64,000 nucleotides of DNA from Candidatus Flexifilum affinis (GCA_016713325.1 JADJPJ010000006.1:372001-436000); one strand, 5' to 3'; shown: positions 17,751 to 28,204, counted from the first letter of the stretch. The notes: generated by a model from the letters alone, not told the origin. Program-made: numbers and translations.

Positions 17751-19211
17751 TTAGTTTACGCGCCAGATGGTGCCATCGGGCCGATCTTCCAGCACGACGC
17801 CCACGGCAGCGAGTTCCTTGCGAATGCGATCGCTTTCCGCCCAATCCTTGCGCGCCCGCGCCTGAGCACGCATCCCAATCAGCAGCTCGATCAGCGCCGC
17901 CTCACGCGCGCCGTCACTGGAGGCAGCATCCGCCGCCGGCACGATGCCCAGAACCCTGCCGCCCAGGTCCGTGTACGCGTCGTGGACGGCCGTCAGCACG
18001 TCCAGACCGACCGAATGGTCGCTGTTGAGCAGCGTGTTCACGTCGCGCGTGAACTCCTGAAGCGCGGCGATCGCCTGCGGCATGTTGAAGTCGTCGTCCA
18101 TCGCCTCGGTAAAGCGCTGACGCACCTTATCGACCTCGCTCAAGAAGGCGCTGCCGTCACTGCTGCCGTCTGCCGCGGTGTTCATCGCACGCCGGGTCAG
18201 GCGAACCGAATTGTAGATTCGTTCCCAGCCGCGCGCCGCCCCGGCAATCGCTTCCTCGTCGTAGGTGATCGGGCTGCTGTAATGCACGCCCTGCATGAAC
18301 ATACGGACCACTTCCGGTCGGTAGCGCTCCAGAATGTCGGCGATGGTCACGAAATTGCCCAGACTCTTGGACATCTTGACGGCATTGCCGTACTCGTCCG
18401 GGACCAGCAGACTGCCGACCAGCATCCAGTAGCGGGCGAAGTCGGCATCGTTGGCGCACTCACTCTGCACAATCTCCGACTCGTTGTGCGGGAAGATATT
18501 GTCCACGCCGCCGCCATGAATGTCGAAGGTCGGGCCGAGATACTTCTTGGCCATGGCCGAGCACTCGATGTGCCAGCCGGGGAAGCCTTCGCCCCATGGA
18601 CTCTCCCAGCGCAGGATGTGTTCCGGTTCGGCGAACTTCCACAGTGCGAAGTCCTCCGGATTGTGCTTCTCGCCGCGCACGACTTCCCGGGTGCCCGCTT
18701 CCTGCTGATCCAGTCGACGGTTCGACAGCTTGCCGTAATCCTTCGCCGCGGCTACGTCGAAGTAGACGCTCCCGTTGACGACATAGGCATACTCCTTCTC
18801 GATCAGCGTCTCGATCATCTTGATCTGCTCGGGGATGTGCCCACTGGCCCGCGGGGAGATGTCCGGCCGCTGCACGCCGAGGTGGTCCATCGCCTCGAAG
18901 TACAGGCGGGCGTACTTCTCAGCCACGACCATCGGCATCGACTGGGTCTCCCGCGCCTTCTTGAGCATGCGGTCTTCTTCGCTGTCCAGCAGATGCCCGA
19001 CATCGGTCAGGTTCTGCACATAGAGCACATCGTAGCCGCTGAAGCGCAGATAGCGGACGATAATGTCGAAGCTGACATAGGTTTTGGCATGGCCGATGTG
19101 GGAATAGTCATAGACAGTGGGTCCGCAGACATACATGCCGACATGTCCGGGAACCAGCGGTTCAAAATCCTGTTTCTCACGTCCGAGGACGTTATAAATC
19201 CGCAGCGCCAT
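17751..19211 (-). CDS. cysS: Cysteinyl-tRNA synthetase
   Basis: The enzyme charges tRNA-Cys. The 486-aa protein has the zinc/Cys-binding opening [19 protein letters not shown], with the HIGH signature at residues 38-41, then [37 protein letters not shown] and the KMSKS loop ([12 protein letters not shown]). The C-terminal DALR-type helical region is complete. It is the first gene of the cysS-rlmB-frr-uppS-moxR run and is divergent from a membrane protein gene. Confidence 0.97.
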   Translation of the reverse strand: MALRIYNVLGREKQDFEPLVPGHVGMYVCGPTVYDYSHIGHAKTYVSFDIIVRYLRFSGYDVLYVQNLTDVGHLLDSEEDRMLKKARETQSMPMVVAEKYARLYFEAMDHLGVQRPDISPRASGHIPEQIKMIETLIEKEYAYVVNGSVYFDVAAAKDYGKLSNRRLDQQEAGTREVVRGEKHNPEDFALWKFAEPEHILRWESPWGEGFPGWHIECSAMAKKYLGPTFDIHGGGVDNIFPHNESEIVQSECANDADFARYWMLVGSLLVPDEYGNAVKMSKSLGNFVTIADILERYRPEVVRMFMQGVHYSSPITYDEEAIAGAARGWERIYNSVRLTRRAMNTAADGSSDGSAFLSEVDKVRQRFTEAMDDDFNMPQAIAALQEFTRDVNTLLNSDHSVGLDVLTAVHDAYTDLGGRVLGIVPAADAASSDGAREAALIELLIGMRAQARARKDWAESDRIRKELAAVGVVLEDRPDGTIWRVN

Positions 19212-19353
19212 GGCTTCTCACCGTATTTCCGATACAGGCTAGAATAGGATTGATTGTAAAGCAGAACCGAATTCGAACGTAGGTCTATCTAGCGCCGTCG
19301 AGATAACGCTGTTCAACCCGGACACAGCGCGCAACGCACAGGAGACACGAGCC

Positions 19354-21000
19354 ATGACGCAGCCGAGAATCAGCCGCACGGAATGGCGCTGGGTGGCAGT
19401 CTTCGCCGGGCTGGTTATGCTGGTCACCTGCATTCCTTACTGGCTCGCCTGGGGACAGAACTCACGGCCTTTCTCCGGCTTTTTCTTCGGTATCGAAGAT
19501 GGACATTCGTACCTGGGGAAGATGCGTCTTGGGGCGCGCGGAGAACTGGATTTCACCCTCTTCTATACCCCGGAAGCGCACGAGGCCGAGCCCCTGGTTT
19601 TTCTCCCCTATATCCTGCCCGGCTGGATCGTCGGCCGCTTCTTCGATTCCAGCGATCCAGCCCTGACTCCGACGCTCATCGGCGTTTTCCATCTCATGCG
19701 CATCCTCTTCGGCGCGCTGATGATCGCCGTCATCTACGCCTTCGCCGCGCGCTTTCTCGACCACGTCAATCAGCGGCGGTTAGCGCTGGTCGTAGCGGTC
19801 TTCGGCGGGGGCCTCCCATTACTTCAACTTGCGCTGCTGCGAGATACGACACCGCTCGAAATGTACACACCCGAGGCATTCTCCTGGCTGATCCTGCTCG
19901 GCATCCCGCATCTGGCGCTGGCCCGATCGGCGCTGCTCGGCGGGCTGCTTTTCCTGATCGATGCTCAGAACCAGGAACGTTGGATTGGACGTGCCCTGTT
20001 GGCCGCACTCTGCTGGATCGTCACCGGGCTCGCCGTCCCGTTCTACCTGGCCATCCTTTACTGCATCGTCGGCGCCTGGGGGTTGGCGTCGCTGGTTCGG
20101 ACACGGCGCTTCCCTTCCGTCCTGTTCGTCCGAGCCTTTGTGGCATGCGGGCTGACACTGCCCCTGTTTTTCTACTACGCCGTCGCGTTTACCCAGAATC
20201 AAGCCTTTGCCATCTGGTCGGCGCAGAACAATCTGCCCTCACCCTCCCTATTGGAGTACCTGTTCGCCTATGGGCTGCTGGGCGTGCTGGCCTTCGTCGC
20301 CTTTTTCCGTCTGCGCCGCGAGATGGAGCCACGCTTTATGCTGCTCGTCGGGTGGCTTGCCGCTGTGCCCTTCCTGGTCTATCTGCCCATCAACGTTCAG
20401 CGCCGGATGAGCGAGGCGGTACTGATCCCATTGGCGATCCTGGCGGCGCTCACACTCGAACGATTGCGCCGCGGTCTGCGCATCACGGCGTTCATCGTGC
20501 TCTGCTCAAGCAGCGGGCTGCTGCTGGCGTTTGCTTTCCTGTTCGCTGACGATCCGCAGGGTGCGCCCCCTGTCTCACCGCTTTCGGTCGAGCTCGACGC
20601 CTTCAACTGGCTGAGCGCCAATGCCGAGCCGGGTGCCGTCATCATGACCGCTGTGGACACGGGCAATGCCCTGCCTGCCTACGTCGATCTGCGCGTCTTT
20701 ATGGGCCACGGACCGGAGACACTCTTCTGGCCGGAGAAAACTTCGCTGCTGGAAGCATTCTACAGATCGACCTTGAGCGATGAGGAAATTCTCGAACTGG
20801 CCCGCCACCCCTGCGCGGCGGAGTTCGAATGCGTCGGCCCTCTGCGCTATGTGTTCTACGGACCGGCTGAACAGCGGTTGGCGGGGCGTGCGACACCGCC
20901 CCGCTGGATGGAACGCCTTGACGCGACGCTCATATACAGCGCCGTGGATATCCTGGATGGTCGCGTGCAGATCTATGAAATCAGTGCGCCGCCGGGGTAA
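19354..21000 (+). CDS. Polytopic membrane protein, GT-C-like
   Basis: The 548-aa product has about ten to twelve hydrophobic segments from residue 15 to about 410, then a soluble C-terminal domain of about 135 residues. The first loop contains GIEDGHSYLGKM, acidic as in GT-C glycosyltransferases or mannosyltransferase-like proteins, but no diagnostic family motif is certain. The C-terminal part (VELDAFNWLSANAEPGAVIMTAV) resembles the soluble tail found on many bacterial membrane proteins of this kind. The role is probably lipid-linked sugar transfer or another envelope task. It is a single gene with no clear partner. Confidence 0.75.
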   Translation: MTQPRISRTEWRWVAVFAGLVMLVTCIPYWLAWGQNSRPFSGFFFGIEDGHSYLGKMRLGARGELDFTLFYTPEAHEAEPLVFLPYILPGWIVGRFFDSSDPALTPTLIGVFHLMRILFGALMIAVIYAFAARFLDHVNQRRLALVVAVFGGGLPLLQLALLRDTTPLEMYTPEAFSWLILLGIPHLALARSALLGGLLFLIDAQNQERWIGRALLAALCWIVTGLAVPFYLAILYCIVGAWGLASLVRTRRFPSVLFVRAFVACGLTLPLFFYYAVAFTQNQAFAIWSAQNNLPSPSLLEYLFAYGLLGVLAFVAFFRLRREMEPRFMLLVGWLAAVPFLVYLPINVQRRMSEAVLIPLAILAALTLERLRRGLRITAFIVLCSSSGLLLAFAFLFADDPQGAPPVSPLSVELDAFNWLSANAEPGAVIMTAVDTGNALPAYVDLRVFMGHGPETLFWPEKTSLLEAFYRSTLSDEEILELARHPCAAEFECVGPLRYVFYGPAEQRLAGRATPPRWMERLDATLIYSAVDILDGRVQIYEISAPPG

Positions 21001-21068
21001 ACCGGCGGCGCATGACTTTAAGGACAGCAGCGGCACGGCGGGCCATACCCCATAGGGGTCGCATCGCT

Positions 21069-21839
21069 TCAGCTCGGTCGAATGGCCGTTTCGTACTCGC
21101 TCACATCCAGAGCCGCGTGTACTGGTTCAGCTAATGACTGTGCAGCAGCCGACTTGAGCGATCGATGGATCAGCATCATGAATAGCATAAAACCCACGCC
21201 TAGGGTCAGTTCTGTGTGCTCGCTGTATCGCACCACAAATGGGGTGAACTCCAGGATGTTGAGGATGCGCGCGAACAGCCACACGAAGGTAACCCAGAAC
21301 CATGAGGCGAGGAAAAATGGCGGAATGAAGAACCTACCACTCCCATCGTCCACCCACTTTCGCCCGATGCCGCGGCTGACCAGATAGGCGAACGATCCAA
21401 ACGCGCCGGCGATTTGCACGGCATAAGTGAAGGGCGAGTAATCGGTGTTGTGCAGGTTGAGCTCTCCCTGCCAGTTGATCTCTGCCATCCATTCCGGTGT
21501 CTCGATCCCGAGGATGCGCTGTCCCCAGGAGATCTCCTCACCCGCGATGAAGATCGCCATCAGCGCCACGCCACTGAACACCAGACCCAGCGCCCAGCGC
21601 CGACGCCGCAGCAAGCGCCCGGCGCTGAGGCCGGCGTAAAAACCGCCTACAATAAAGACAATGACTGTCAGCCACTCGATCACGCTGTCTTCGCGCGCCA
21701 GCCAGTACACAATGCGTGGTTCCAGAAAATAACTCAGGGCCAGTGGAATGGAAACGACGAGCGGAAAGCAAAAGATGCCGAACGCGAGTCGAGGGGGCAC
21801 ATTCCACTGGTCAGCGGAACGCCGGATCAGTCTGTTCAT
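21069..21839 (-). CDS. Conserved polytopic membrane protein of unknown function
   Basis: The 256-aa protein has about six to seven hydrophobic helices. The striking part is the loop after TM4: FIAGEEISWGQRILGI then a Trp/Gln/Glu segment and LNLHNTDYSP. The EEISWGQ and LHN pieces look like conserved active-site or binding motifs of a membrane family, and I cannot name a function. A second charged pair sits in RILNILEFTP. Convergent with the GT-C-like gene (gap 68 bp). A Pho-box-like repeat lies about 120 bp upstream of its start. Confidence 0.75.
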   Translation of the reverse strand: MNRLIRRSADQWNVPPRLAFGIFCFPLVVSIPLALSYFLEPRIVYWLAREDSVIEWLTVIVFIVGGFYAGLSAGRLLRRRRWALGLVFSGVALMAIFIAGEEISWGQRILGIETPEWMAEINWQGELNLHNTDYSPFTYAVQIAGAFGSFAYLVSRGIGRKWVDDGSGRFFIPPFFLASWFWVTFVWLFARILNILEFTPFVVRYSEHTELTLGVGFMLFMMLIHRSLKSAAAQSLAEPVHAALDVSEYETAIRPS

Positions 21840-22164
21840 CTGGTTTCTCCCATCCAGATAGTGGACTCAGGTGCCCAACAAACGAAAAACCTTCGCATTC
21901 GGTTTGGACAGCGCCAGCCGGAAGGAAGGTGTGCGCAAACATAAAAATAGCAATATAAGTTAACAAAGACCTAACATTCTCTTAAAGTCAGATGGGCTTG
22001 CTAGGGGAATTAGTGTGCAAGGTTCAAAACTGTGAGCAGAGCGCAAGCGGAGATTTCAGATTGGGCCGGGGTGTAGTCAACCGAGCAACCGAGGACTCAC
22101 GCAGGCGTAGAACTCGGTGCGCGCGCCCTCGGCAGAAAACGGTTGTTTGTTCGGAAATGAGGTA
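21840..22164. other. 325-bp gap: repeats only, no gene seen
   Basis: Between the minus-strand membrane protein start and the PIN-TRAM protein stop there is no supported ORF, tRNA or clear terminator. The notable content is an AT-rich patch at about 21940-21990 holding three TTAACA-like repeats, listed separately. Confidence 0.6.
21960..21987. promoter_or_regulatory. Three 11-bp-phased TTAACA-type repeats (Pho-box-like)
   Basis: TTAACA (21960), CTAACA (21971) and TTAAAG (21982) are spaced exactly 11 bp apart. This matches the direct-repeat layout of PhoP/PhoB operators. The only gene it could serve upstream is the minus-strand membrane protein at 21839. In the + orientation it would drive an unseen transcript towards 22100. 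Binding by a Pho regulator is inferred. Confidence 0.45.
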
Positions 22165-23220
22165 CTAGCGTTCTTCAGCCGGCTCGGCAAAGATGATACG
22201 CCCCGTAGGCCGGTTGATCAGCTTGGTCACGTTGACATAGATCGTGCGATCCATGTAGTCCTTGCCGTCCTTGACGATGACCATAGTGCCGTCGTCCAGA
22301 TAACCAACGCCCTGCCCCGGCTCGGTGCCATCCTGGATGACGCGCAGCGCGAATGTCTCGCCGGGGATGTAGGCGGAACGCACCGCGTTGGCCAGTTCGT
22401 TGATGTTCAGTACGGTCGCGCCCTGCGCCGCCGCCACCTGATTAAGCGGGTAGTCGATGGTCACGATGGCCGCATCCATGCGCAGCGCCAGCGCGATCAG
22501 CTTGTCGTCCACGTTTGGCACGTTCTCCGGATCATCCTCGATGATCTTGAACGGCACTTCTGTCTCGCGCTGAAGTTCGTTCAGCTTGCTCAGACCGCGC
22601 CGTCCGCGGTTGCGACGCTGGGCATCGTTCGAGTCGGCCACGTGGTGCAGTTCGGAGATCACAAAGCGGGGCACGATCAGGGTACCGCCCAGAAAGCTGG
22701 TCCGGGCAATGTCCACGATGCGGCCGTCGATCAGCACGCTGGTGTCGAGCAGGAGCAGGCGTTCGCCGGACATCAGCAGGCCCGGCCGGCGGGGTTTCCA
22801 GCCGAACCATTCTTCCAGAAACAGCCAGATTTCGCGCGAGCGGACATGGAAGATCGTCGTCACCAGATAGGCGGAGACGATCAGCACAGCCGTCGGCGCA
22901 ATGGAGCGAAACGGTTCCTCCATCGACGTCAGCGGAATGCTGGCCAGCACGGCAATGAGCACGCCGAGCAGGATGCCCGCCAACGTCGTGAATAGGACGT
23001 CGATCGCCATCTCGTTGACCATTCGCCGCAGTATCTTGATCGGCCGGATAGTCAGCCACGGGGTCATGATGAGTCCGAAGAGAATGCCAACCAGCGCAAA
23101 GACGAACGAGACCGCCAGTTCGTCCATTCCCAGTGACGGCGCCGTCATGACGCCAAGGCGCGCGCCGACGAATGCGAAGATCACCATCCCGATGAGGCGG
23201 AATGCGAAATCAAAGGTCAT
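22165..23220 (-). CDS. PIN/TRAM-domain membrane protein (YacL family)
   Basis: The 351-aa protein has about four N-terminal TM helices (residues 1-125), then a PIN ribonuclease-like domain starting LLLLDTSVLIDGRIVDIA with further acidic residues in FVISELHHVAD, NVDDKLIALAL and AIVTIDYPLNQ. A C-terminal TRAM RNA-binding domain (PGETFALRVI to about residue 345) follows. The acidic PIN active-site residues are kept, so RNase activity is plausible. This matches Bacillus YacL-type proteins, whose role is poorly known. It lies 83 bp downstream of asnS on the same strand. Confidence 0.92.
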   Translation of the reverse strand: MTFDFAFRLIGMVIFAFVGARLGVMTAPSLGMDELAVSFVFALVGILFGLIMTPWLTIRPIKILRRMVNEMAIDVLFTTLAGILLGVLIAVLASIPLTSMEEPFRSIAPTAVLIVSAYLVTTIFHVRSREIWLFLEEWFGWKPRRPGLLMSGERLLLLDTSVLIDGRIVDIARTSFLGGTLIVPRFVISELHHVADSNDAQRRNRGRRGLSKLNELQRETEVPFKIIEDDPENVPNVDDKLIALALRMDAAIVTIDYPLNQVAAAQGATVLNINELANAVRSAYIPGETFALRVIQDGTEPGQGVGYLDDGTMVIVKDGKDYMDRTIYVNVTKLINRPTGRIIFAEPAEER

Positions 23221-23303
23221 TCAGGTTCTCCTGACTCAGAAAACGGGACGCCGATTGACCGTGAATGAAGGTGGAGGTCGAACGACGTCAACGATCCCCC
23301 CTG

Positions 23304-24641
23304 CTAGGGGTAGATTCTGCTCAGCATGCGCGCGTAAGGAATGGTCTCGCGCACATGCGGCAGACCGCAGATCCAGGCGACGGTACGCTCCAGGCCGATA
23401 CCAAAACCGGCATGCGGCACGCTGCCAAAACGACGCAGGTCGAGGTACCACATGTAAGCCTCACGCGGCAGGGCCATGGTCTTGATGCGCTCTTCCAGCA
23501 GCCCCAGGTCATAGATGCGTTCGCTGCCGCCGGTGACTTCGCCATAGCCTTCCGGAGCAAGCAGATCGACGCTTCGGCACACTTCTGGCCGGCCGTCGAC
23601 GGGCTGCATGTAGAAGGCCTTGACGGCAGTCGGGTAGTGATACACGAAGACCGGCCGGTCGAACATCTCGGCCAGAACCGTTTCGTGCGGGCTGCCAAAG
23701 TCGTCGCCCCACTCGATCTTGAGCAGTTCTTTCTGCTCCGGGTCTTCAGTGGTTTCGTAGGCTTTCTTCAACCGCTCCACGGCGTCGTCATAGCTGATGC
23801 GCGCAAACGGCGACTGAATCGCCTGCAGGCGGGTGATGTCGCGCTCGATGAGCGCCAGTTCATTCGGGTGCTGCTCCAGTACACGCCCGACGACATAGGT
23901 GATCATCTGCTCTTCCAGCGTCATCATGTCTTCGAGGGAGAGGTAAGCCGATTCCGGCTCCATCATCCAGAATTCCTGAAGGTGACGCCGCGTCTTCGAT
24001 TTCTCCGCACGGAAGGTCGGGCCGAAGCAGTACACCTTCCCGAAAGCCATCATGTTGGCTTCGTTGTAGAGCTGGCCCGTCTGTGCCAGAAAACCGCGTT
24101 CGCCGTGGAAGTCGATCTCGAACAGCGTGGTGGTATTCTCGCCCGCCGCCGGGGTGATAATCGGCGTGTCGACGAGCAGATAGCCCTGCGAGTCCATGAA
24201 GTCCCGCAGCGACCGCTCAATCGTGGCGCGGATGCGCAGAATCGCCCACTGGCGGCTGGAACGCAGCCACAGATGGCGGTGATCCATCAGGAATTCGGTG
24301 CCATGCTCCTTGGGCGTGATCGGGTACTCTTCCGCCTTGTGGACCACTTCCAGCGACTGGATGCCGACCTCATAGCCACCCGGCACGCCGGGGGCGCGGC
24401 TGTCCGCCCGGACGCTGCCCCGGATGATGACGGACGATTCCTGGGACAGTTTGCTGGCCGCATCAAACTGCGCTTCATCCAGCTCTTTTTTGAAGGCGAC
24501 GCACTGGACGATGCCGGAGCCGTCGCGCACCTGTATAAACTGAAGCTTGCCTTTATCGGTACGGTTGTAAACCCAACCGCGGATCTCGACCTGTTGATCG
24601 ACGTACTGAGCAATATTGCTGATGTGAATGTAGTCAGCCAC
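23304..24641 (-). CDS. asnS: Asparaginyl-tRNA synthetase
   Basis: This class IIb synthetase charges tRNA-Asn. The 445-aa length is normal. The N-terminal OB-fold anticodon domain includes VEIRGWVYNRTDKGKLQFI. Motif 2 is FGPTFRAEKSKTRRHLQEFW and motif 3 is GFGIGLERTVAWICGL. TLFEIDFHGERGFLAQTGQLY and the AsnRS-type LDLRRFGSVPHAGFG support Asn rather than Asp. A dedicated AsnRS suggests the organism does not depend only on the transamidation route. Confidence 0.95.
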   Translation of the reverse strand: MADYIHISNIAQYVDQQVEIRGWVYNRTDKGKLQFIQVRDGSGIVQCVAFKKELDEAQFDAASKLSQESSVIIRGSVRADSRAPGVPGGYEVGIQSLEVVHKAEEYPITPKEHGTEFLMDHRHLWLRSSRQWAILRIRATIERSLRDFMDSQGYLLVDTPIITPAAGENTTTLFEIDFHGERGFLAQTGQLYNEANMMAFGKVYCFGPTFRAEKSKTRRHLQEFWMMEPESAYLSLEDMMTLEEQMITYVVGRVLEQHPNELALIERDITRLQAIQSPFARISYDDAVERLKKAYETTEDPEQKELLKIEWGDDFGSPHETVLAEMFDRPVFVYHYPTAVKAFYMQPVDGRPEVCRSVDLLAPEGYGEVTGGSERIYDLGLLEERIKTMALPREAYMWYLDLRRFGSVPHAGFGIGLERTVAWICGLPHVRETIPYARMLSRIYP

Positions 24642-24691
24642 TCGGATAAGCCTTTGGCAAACAGGAGTTATCGGTATTGCATGCTGCGGAT

Positions 24692-24700
24692 ATTATAACA
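24692..24700 (-). promoter_or_regulatory. Extended -10 promoter of asnS
   Basis: The minus strand reads TGTTATAAT, a consensus extended -10 (TG-N-TATAAT), 51 bp upstream of the asnS start. No good -35 is visible, which extended -10 promoters can tolerate. A GC-rich 8-bp hairpin (24704-24711 with 24717-24724) overlaps the -35 position. Confidence 0.55.
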
Positions 24701-24754
24701 TGCGAGGCGGGGACGTCCCGCCTCCACTGTCTGAGTTGCTGCGGCGAATAAGAC

Positions 24755-24781
24755 AAAGGGGCGGCTGTTCGCCACCCCTTT
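24755..24781 (-). terminator. maeB terminator hairpin
   Basis: AAAGGGG (24755-24761) pairs with CCCCTTT (24775-24781), extended by GGC/GCC after one mismatch. In the minus direction it is followed by a T-rich stretch (TGTCTTATT). It lies 41 bp beyond the maeB stop. Confidence 0.7.
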
Positions 24782-24821
24782 GCTGACTTCCTCAGAAATG
24801 GGCCGTGAACGGCCCAGCGAA

Positions 24822-27086
24822 CTAGCTTTCCTTCTGGCGTCCCTGCGCATCCATCACGGCAACGGCCGTCATGGCGACGATCTGTTCGACGTCGTCACCC
24901 GCCTGCAGGACATGGACCGGTGCGCCAATGCCGAGCAGGATGGGGCCGATCGTCTGCGCGCCGCCGAGACGGGCAAGCAGCTTGTAGGCCACGTTGGCCG
25001 AGTCCAGATCCGGGAAGACCAGGACATTGGCGTCCTTCACCTGGCTGAACGGGTAGCGCGAGGCGATGATTTCCGGCACTACTGCGGTATCGGCCTGCAT
25101 CTCACCGTCAATGGCGATGTCAGGACGGCGATCACGAACCAGATCGACAGCATCACGCACCTTCTTGGTGGCGGGGTGCGGCGTGCTGCCGAAGTTCGAG
25201 AAGGAGAGCATCGCCACGTTCGGTTCAATATCCAGCGACCGCGCGAAGTCGGCGGCGAGGATAGCGATCTCCGCCAGAGTCTCCGCATCCGGGTCGATGT
25301 TCACGGTCGCGTCGGTGAACAGGTAGACGCGGCCCTTGACGATGACCAGGTACACGCCGCTGGCGCGCACTGCGCCCGGCCGGGTGTGGAAGATCTGGAG
25401 AGCTGGACGCAGCACATCGGGATACTCATGCGTCAAGCCGCTGATCAGTGCATCCGCTTCACCCGCATTCAAAACCATGGGCGCCAGCACATTGCGATCG
25501 CGCAGGAGGGTGCGGGCACGCGCCTGCGTGACACCCGACCGCTGACGCAGTTCATACAGAGCGTCGCAGTACTTGTCGCGGAGTGAATCGTCGTCGAGGT
25601 CGATGATCTGCGGCTCGAAATGCAGACCAAGGTCCTTGACCACATCGAGGATCTGCTGCTTGTGGCCGACCAGGATCGGTTCTGCAATCCCGTCGTCCTT
25701 GACCTGCGCCGCCGCGCGCACGATCTTAGGTTCTTCCCCTTCGGCGTAGACCACGCGCGTCTTGGCGCCGGCCTGTGCCTTGCTCACAATCTGGCTGCGA
25801 AGCTGCTGACCCAGACCCTGACGGCGGATCAATTGCTGGCGATAGGCTTCCAGATCGATCTCACGACGAGCGGCGCCGCTTTCCATGGCGGCTTTCGCCA
25901 CGGCCGGGGCCACCCACAGCAGAACGCGAGGATCAAGCGGTTTCGGGATCAGATATTCGCGGCCGAAACGGATCGAAGTTTGTCCATAGGCAGCCAGCAC
26001 ACTGTCTGGCACATCTTCCATAGTCAGGTCGGCAAGCGCGTGCGCGGCGGCCATCTTCATTTCTTCATTGATCTGGCGGGCGTACACATCGAGCGCACCG
26101 CGGAAGATGAAGGGGAAGCCGAGCACGTTGTTGACCTGATTCGGGTAATCGCTTCGCCCGGTCGCCATGATGACGTCGGGACGTGCGGCATGCGCCTCTT
26201 CCGGCATGATCTCCGGCGTGGGGTTGGCCAGCCCGAAAATCAGGGGATCGCGCGCCATCGTCTTGACCATCTCACCTGTGAGGACGCCAGGGCCAGACAG
26301 TCCAAGGAACATATCCGCCCCACGGACTGCGTCGGCCAGGGTGCGAGCGTCAGTCTCGACAGCGTACTTCTCTTTGTACTTGTTCATGTTGGCTTCGCGG
26401 CCGACGTAAATGACGCCGGTCGAGTCGACCATCATGATGTTCTCTTTGCGAACGCCGAGAAGAACGTAGAAGTCGGCGGTGGCGATGGCGCTCGCGCCTG
26501 CGCCGGAGACGACCACGCGCATTTCCTCAATCGGCTTTTCAATCACCTTGATGGCGTTCATGAGCGCTGCGCCGGAGATGATCGCCGTTCCGTGCTGATC
26601 ATCATGGAAGACTGGAATATCCAGCTCCGCACGAAGCTGACGCTCAATCTCGAAGCATTCTGGCGCCTTGATGTCTTCGAGGTTGATGCCGCCAAACGTT
26701 GGGGCGATCGCGCGAACGACGGCCACGATTTCGTCGACCGTCTTAGCGTTGATTTCGATATCGAACACGTCGACATCGGCGAATCTCTTGAACAGCACCC
26801 CCTTGCCTTCCATAACAGGCTTCGAGGCCAGAGCGCCAAGGTTCCCCAGTCCGAGGATGGCCGTCCCGTTCGAGACAACCGCCACAAGATTGGACTTGGC
26901 GGTCAGTTCATAGGCCGTGAGGGGGTCACGTTTGACTTCCAGAACGGCTTCGGCGACGCCGGGTGAGTATGCCAGCGACAGATCGCGCTGAGTGGCAAGC
27001 GGCTTTGTTGGGACGACTTCGATTTTACCAGGGCGACCACGCCGATGATATTCAAAGACATCTTGTTGAGTGATCGACACAGTCAA
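24822..27086 (-). CDS. maeB: NADP-dependent malic enzyme with phosphotransacetylase-like C-terminus
   Basis: The enzyme decarboxylates malate to pyruvate, making NADPH. The 754-aa length fits MaeB-type hybrids. The malic domain (about 20-150) has [11 protein letters not shown] and the catalytic Lys in [14 protein letters not shown]. Metal ligands lie near ECFEIERQL and [10 protein letters not shown]. The NAD(P)-binding domain follows ([15 protein letters not shown]). The C-terminal third (about 430-754) is a phosphate acetyl/butyryltransferase-like domain, which in known MaeB proteins is regulatory. It stands alone, with its own terminator. A palindromic cluster upstream may be an operator. 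Confidence 0.95.
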   Translation of the reverse strand: MTVSITQQDVFEYHRRGRPGKIEVVPTKPLATQRDLSLAYSPGVAEAVLEVKRDPLTAYELTAKSNLVAVVSNGTAILGLGNLGALASKPVMEGKGVLFKRFADVDVFDIEINAKTVDEIVAVVRAIAPTFGGINLEDIKAPECFEIERQLRAELDIPVFHDDQHGTAIISGAALMNAIKVIEKPIEEMRVVVSGAGASAIATADFYVLLGVRKENIMMVDSTGVIYVGREANMNKYKEKYAVETDARTLADAVRGADMFLGLSGPGVLTGEMVKTMARDPLIFGLANPTPEIMPEEAHAARPDVIMATGRSDYPNQVNNVLGFPFIFRGALDVYARQINEEMKMAAAHALADLTMEDVPDSVLAAYGQTSIRFGREYLIPKPLDPRVLLWVAPAVAKAAMESGAARREIDLEAYRQQLIRRQGLGQQLRSQIVSKAQAGAKTRVVYAEGEEPKIVRAAAQVKDDGIAEPILVGHKQQILDVVKDLGLHFEPQIIDLDDDSLRDKYCDALYELRQRSGVTQARARTLLRDRNVLAPMVLNAGEADALISGLTHEYPDVLRPALQIFHTRPGAVRASGVYLVIVKGRVYLFTDATVNIDPDAETLAEIAILAADFARSLDIEPNVAMLSFSNFGSTPHPATKKVRDAVDLVRDRRPDIAIDGEMQADTAVVPEIIASRYPFSQVKDANVLVFPDLDSANVAYKLLARLGGAQTIGPILLGIGAPVHVLQAGDDVEQIVAMTAVAVMDAQGRQKES

Positions 27087-27145
27087 TCTCCTTCACTTGA
27101 AACAAAACATCGCGATTCTAGCGTGTTGTAAGCGCCTCCGTCAGG

Positions 27146-27183
27146 ACATGCGACACGTGAGTCACATGACGTATGTCGCGTGT
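27146..27183. promoter_or_regulatory. Nested palindromes in the maeB upstream region
   Basis: Imperfect arms ACATGCGACAC (27146-27156) and ATGTCGCGTGT (27173-27183) match at 9 of 11 positions and enclose the palindrome GTGAGTCAC (27157-27165). The site lies 60 bp from the maeB start, in the gap shared with the divergent unknown gene. It looks like a dimeric regulator site, with function inferred. Confidence 0.35.
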
Positions 27184-27319
27184 AGAGAAAAGCAGCCATA
27201 GACAATCATGTTCGTGAAACTTTTGTGAATTCCCTTGAGAAAGCATGGTTTTTTCATAAAGACGATTTATCATCACAGTTAAATGTTTCATGAGCGACAA
27301 CTATCAGTCGGAGGGCAGC

Positions 27320-28129
27320 ATGAACACGGACGCTCCTTTCTTCTCCAAAGATGACCATCAGCAGACGCACCGCTACACGTCGCCCTCCACTGAACTCGCG
27401 TCGTCGGGCTATCCGCACCACCTCATCGATCAGATGACACAACTTCAGTACACTCTGAGCCGTCGATTGATGGCTATGGGCAGCGAGCTGCAAGCCACCT
27501 GGGACCGCAAGACACCGGTTTCCTCATACTCGCACGCTGCCAACGCCGACATCGAAGGACTGACCTTCTCCTTCGTTCGCCCGCGAGCGCAGGCCACCTT
27601 GATCGAGAAGTTGATGGGGCGCGGCGCGATCGCCCCGGCAGCCGCCGACCCGGCGCGGCACCCGGTCCTCGAAGTCCGGCTGACCCCGGACCAACTGGTT
27701 GTCGAACTCATCTTGTCGCCCCTTGCTCGCTGGGATCAGCGCAACTTTGCCGGCAAAATGCGTGTTGAGCGCCATCGGGACTCCTTCCGCTCACTCCTGT
27801 GCGGTACCTCGGCGGATCTCTTCATCGGTTTCTGGAACGGCGAAAACCTTCAAGATGCGCACCTCACCTGTCGGCAGCTTCTGCGTGGTCGCTTCCTTGA
27901 AGAGTGGTTCGGGACCTTCTCTGCTGAACACGACTGGCTGCGCATCGGCGTCTGGTCCCAACTCGACGATCCTTCCTTTATGCAGGGCAGCATGGTCTCT
28001 GAACTTTCGAAGTCGGTGGTAGCCCTGGCGCAAATCTACAAGTTCATGGCCTGGTCGAGCGAAAACGACTTTCACAGCTTTTTGGGAACCGGAAAGAGAT
28101 CGCTGCGCACGGTACATGCGGTGGTCTAG
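27320..28129 (+). CDS. Conserved hypothetical protein, soluble, 269 aa
   Basis: I do not recognise a family. The ATG at 27320 is chosen because GGAGG precedes it by seven bases, while an upstream ATG at 27290 has no ribosome-binding site. The N-terminus is polar and His/Ser/Thr-rich (residues 1-40). The remainder is a mixed alpha/beta protein with hydrophobic strands (LEVRLTPDQLVVELILSP), a Trp-rich region (ADLFIGFWNGENL, FLEEWFGTFSAEHDWLRIG) and a helical C-terminus. There is no signal peptide or TM helix. It stands between maeB (divergent) and cdsA (115 bp downstream, same strand). Confidence 0.8.
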   Translation: MNTDAPFFSKDDHQQTHRYTSPSTELASSGYPHHLIDQMTQLQYTLSRRLMAMGSELQATWDRKTPVSSYSHAANADIEGLTFSFVRPRAQATLIEKLMGRGAIAPAAADPARHPVLEVRLTPDQLVVELILSPLARWDQRNFAGKMRVERHRDSFRSLLCGTSADLFIGFWNGENLQDAHLTCRQLLRGRFLEEWFGTFSAEHDWLRIGVWSQLDDPSFMQGSMVSELSKSVVALAQIYKFMAWSSENDFHSFLGTGKRSLRTVHAVV

Positions 28130-28204
28130 CCTTGATAGGCAATGATCACAGCGATGGTCCGGACCTGAGCCAGACGGAACGCAGTAACCTCGAAACTCTG
28201 CTAC

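Noticed and set aside
17727..19247. 506-codon plus-strand frame
   Set aside because: It is the complement of cysS in a GC-rich genome, with no family motif and His/Val/Asp-biased composition typical of a shadow.
25620..26966. 448-codon plus-strand frame
   Set aside because: Antisense of maeB, no recognisable protein.
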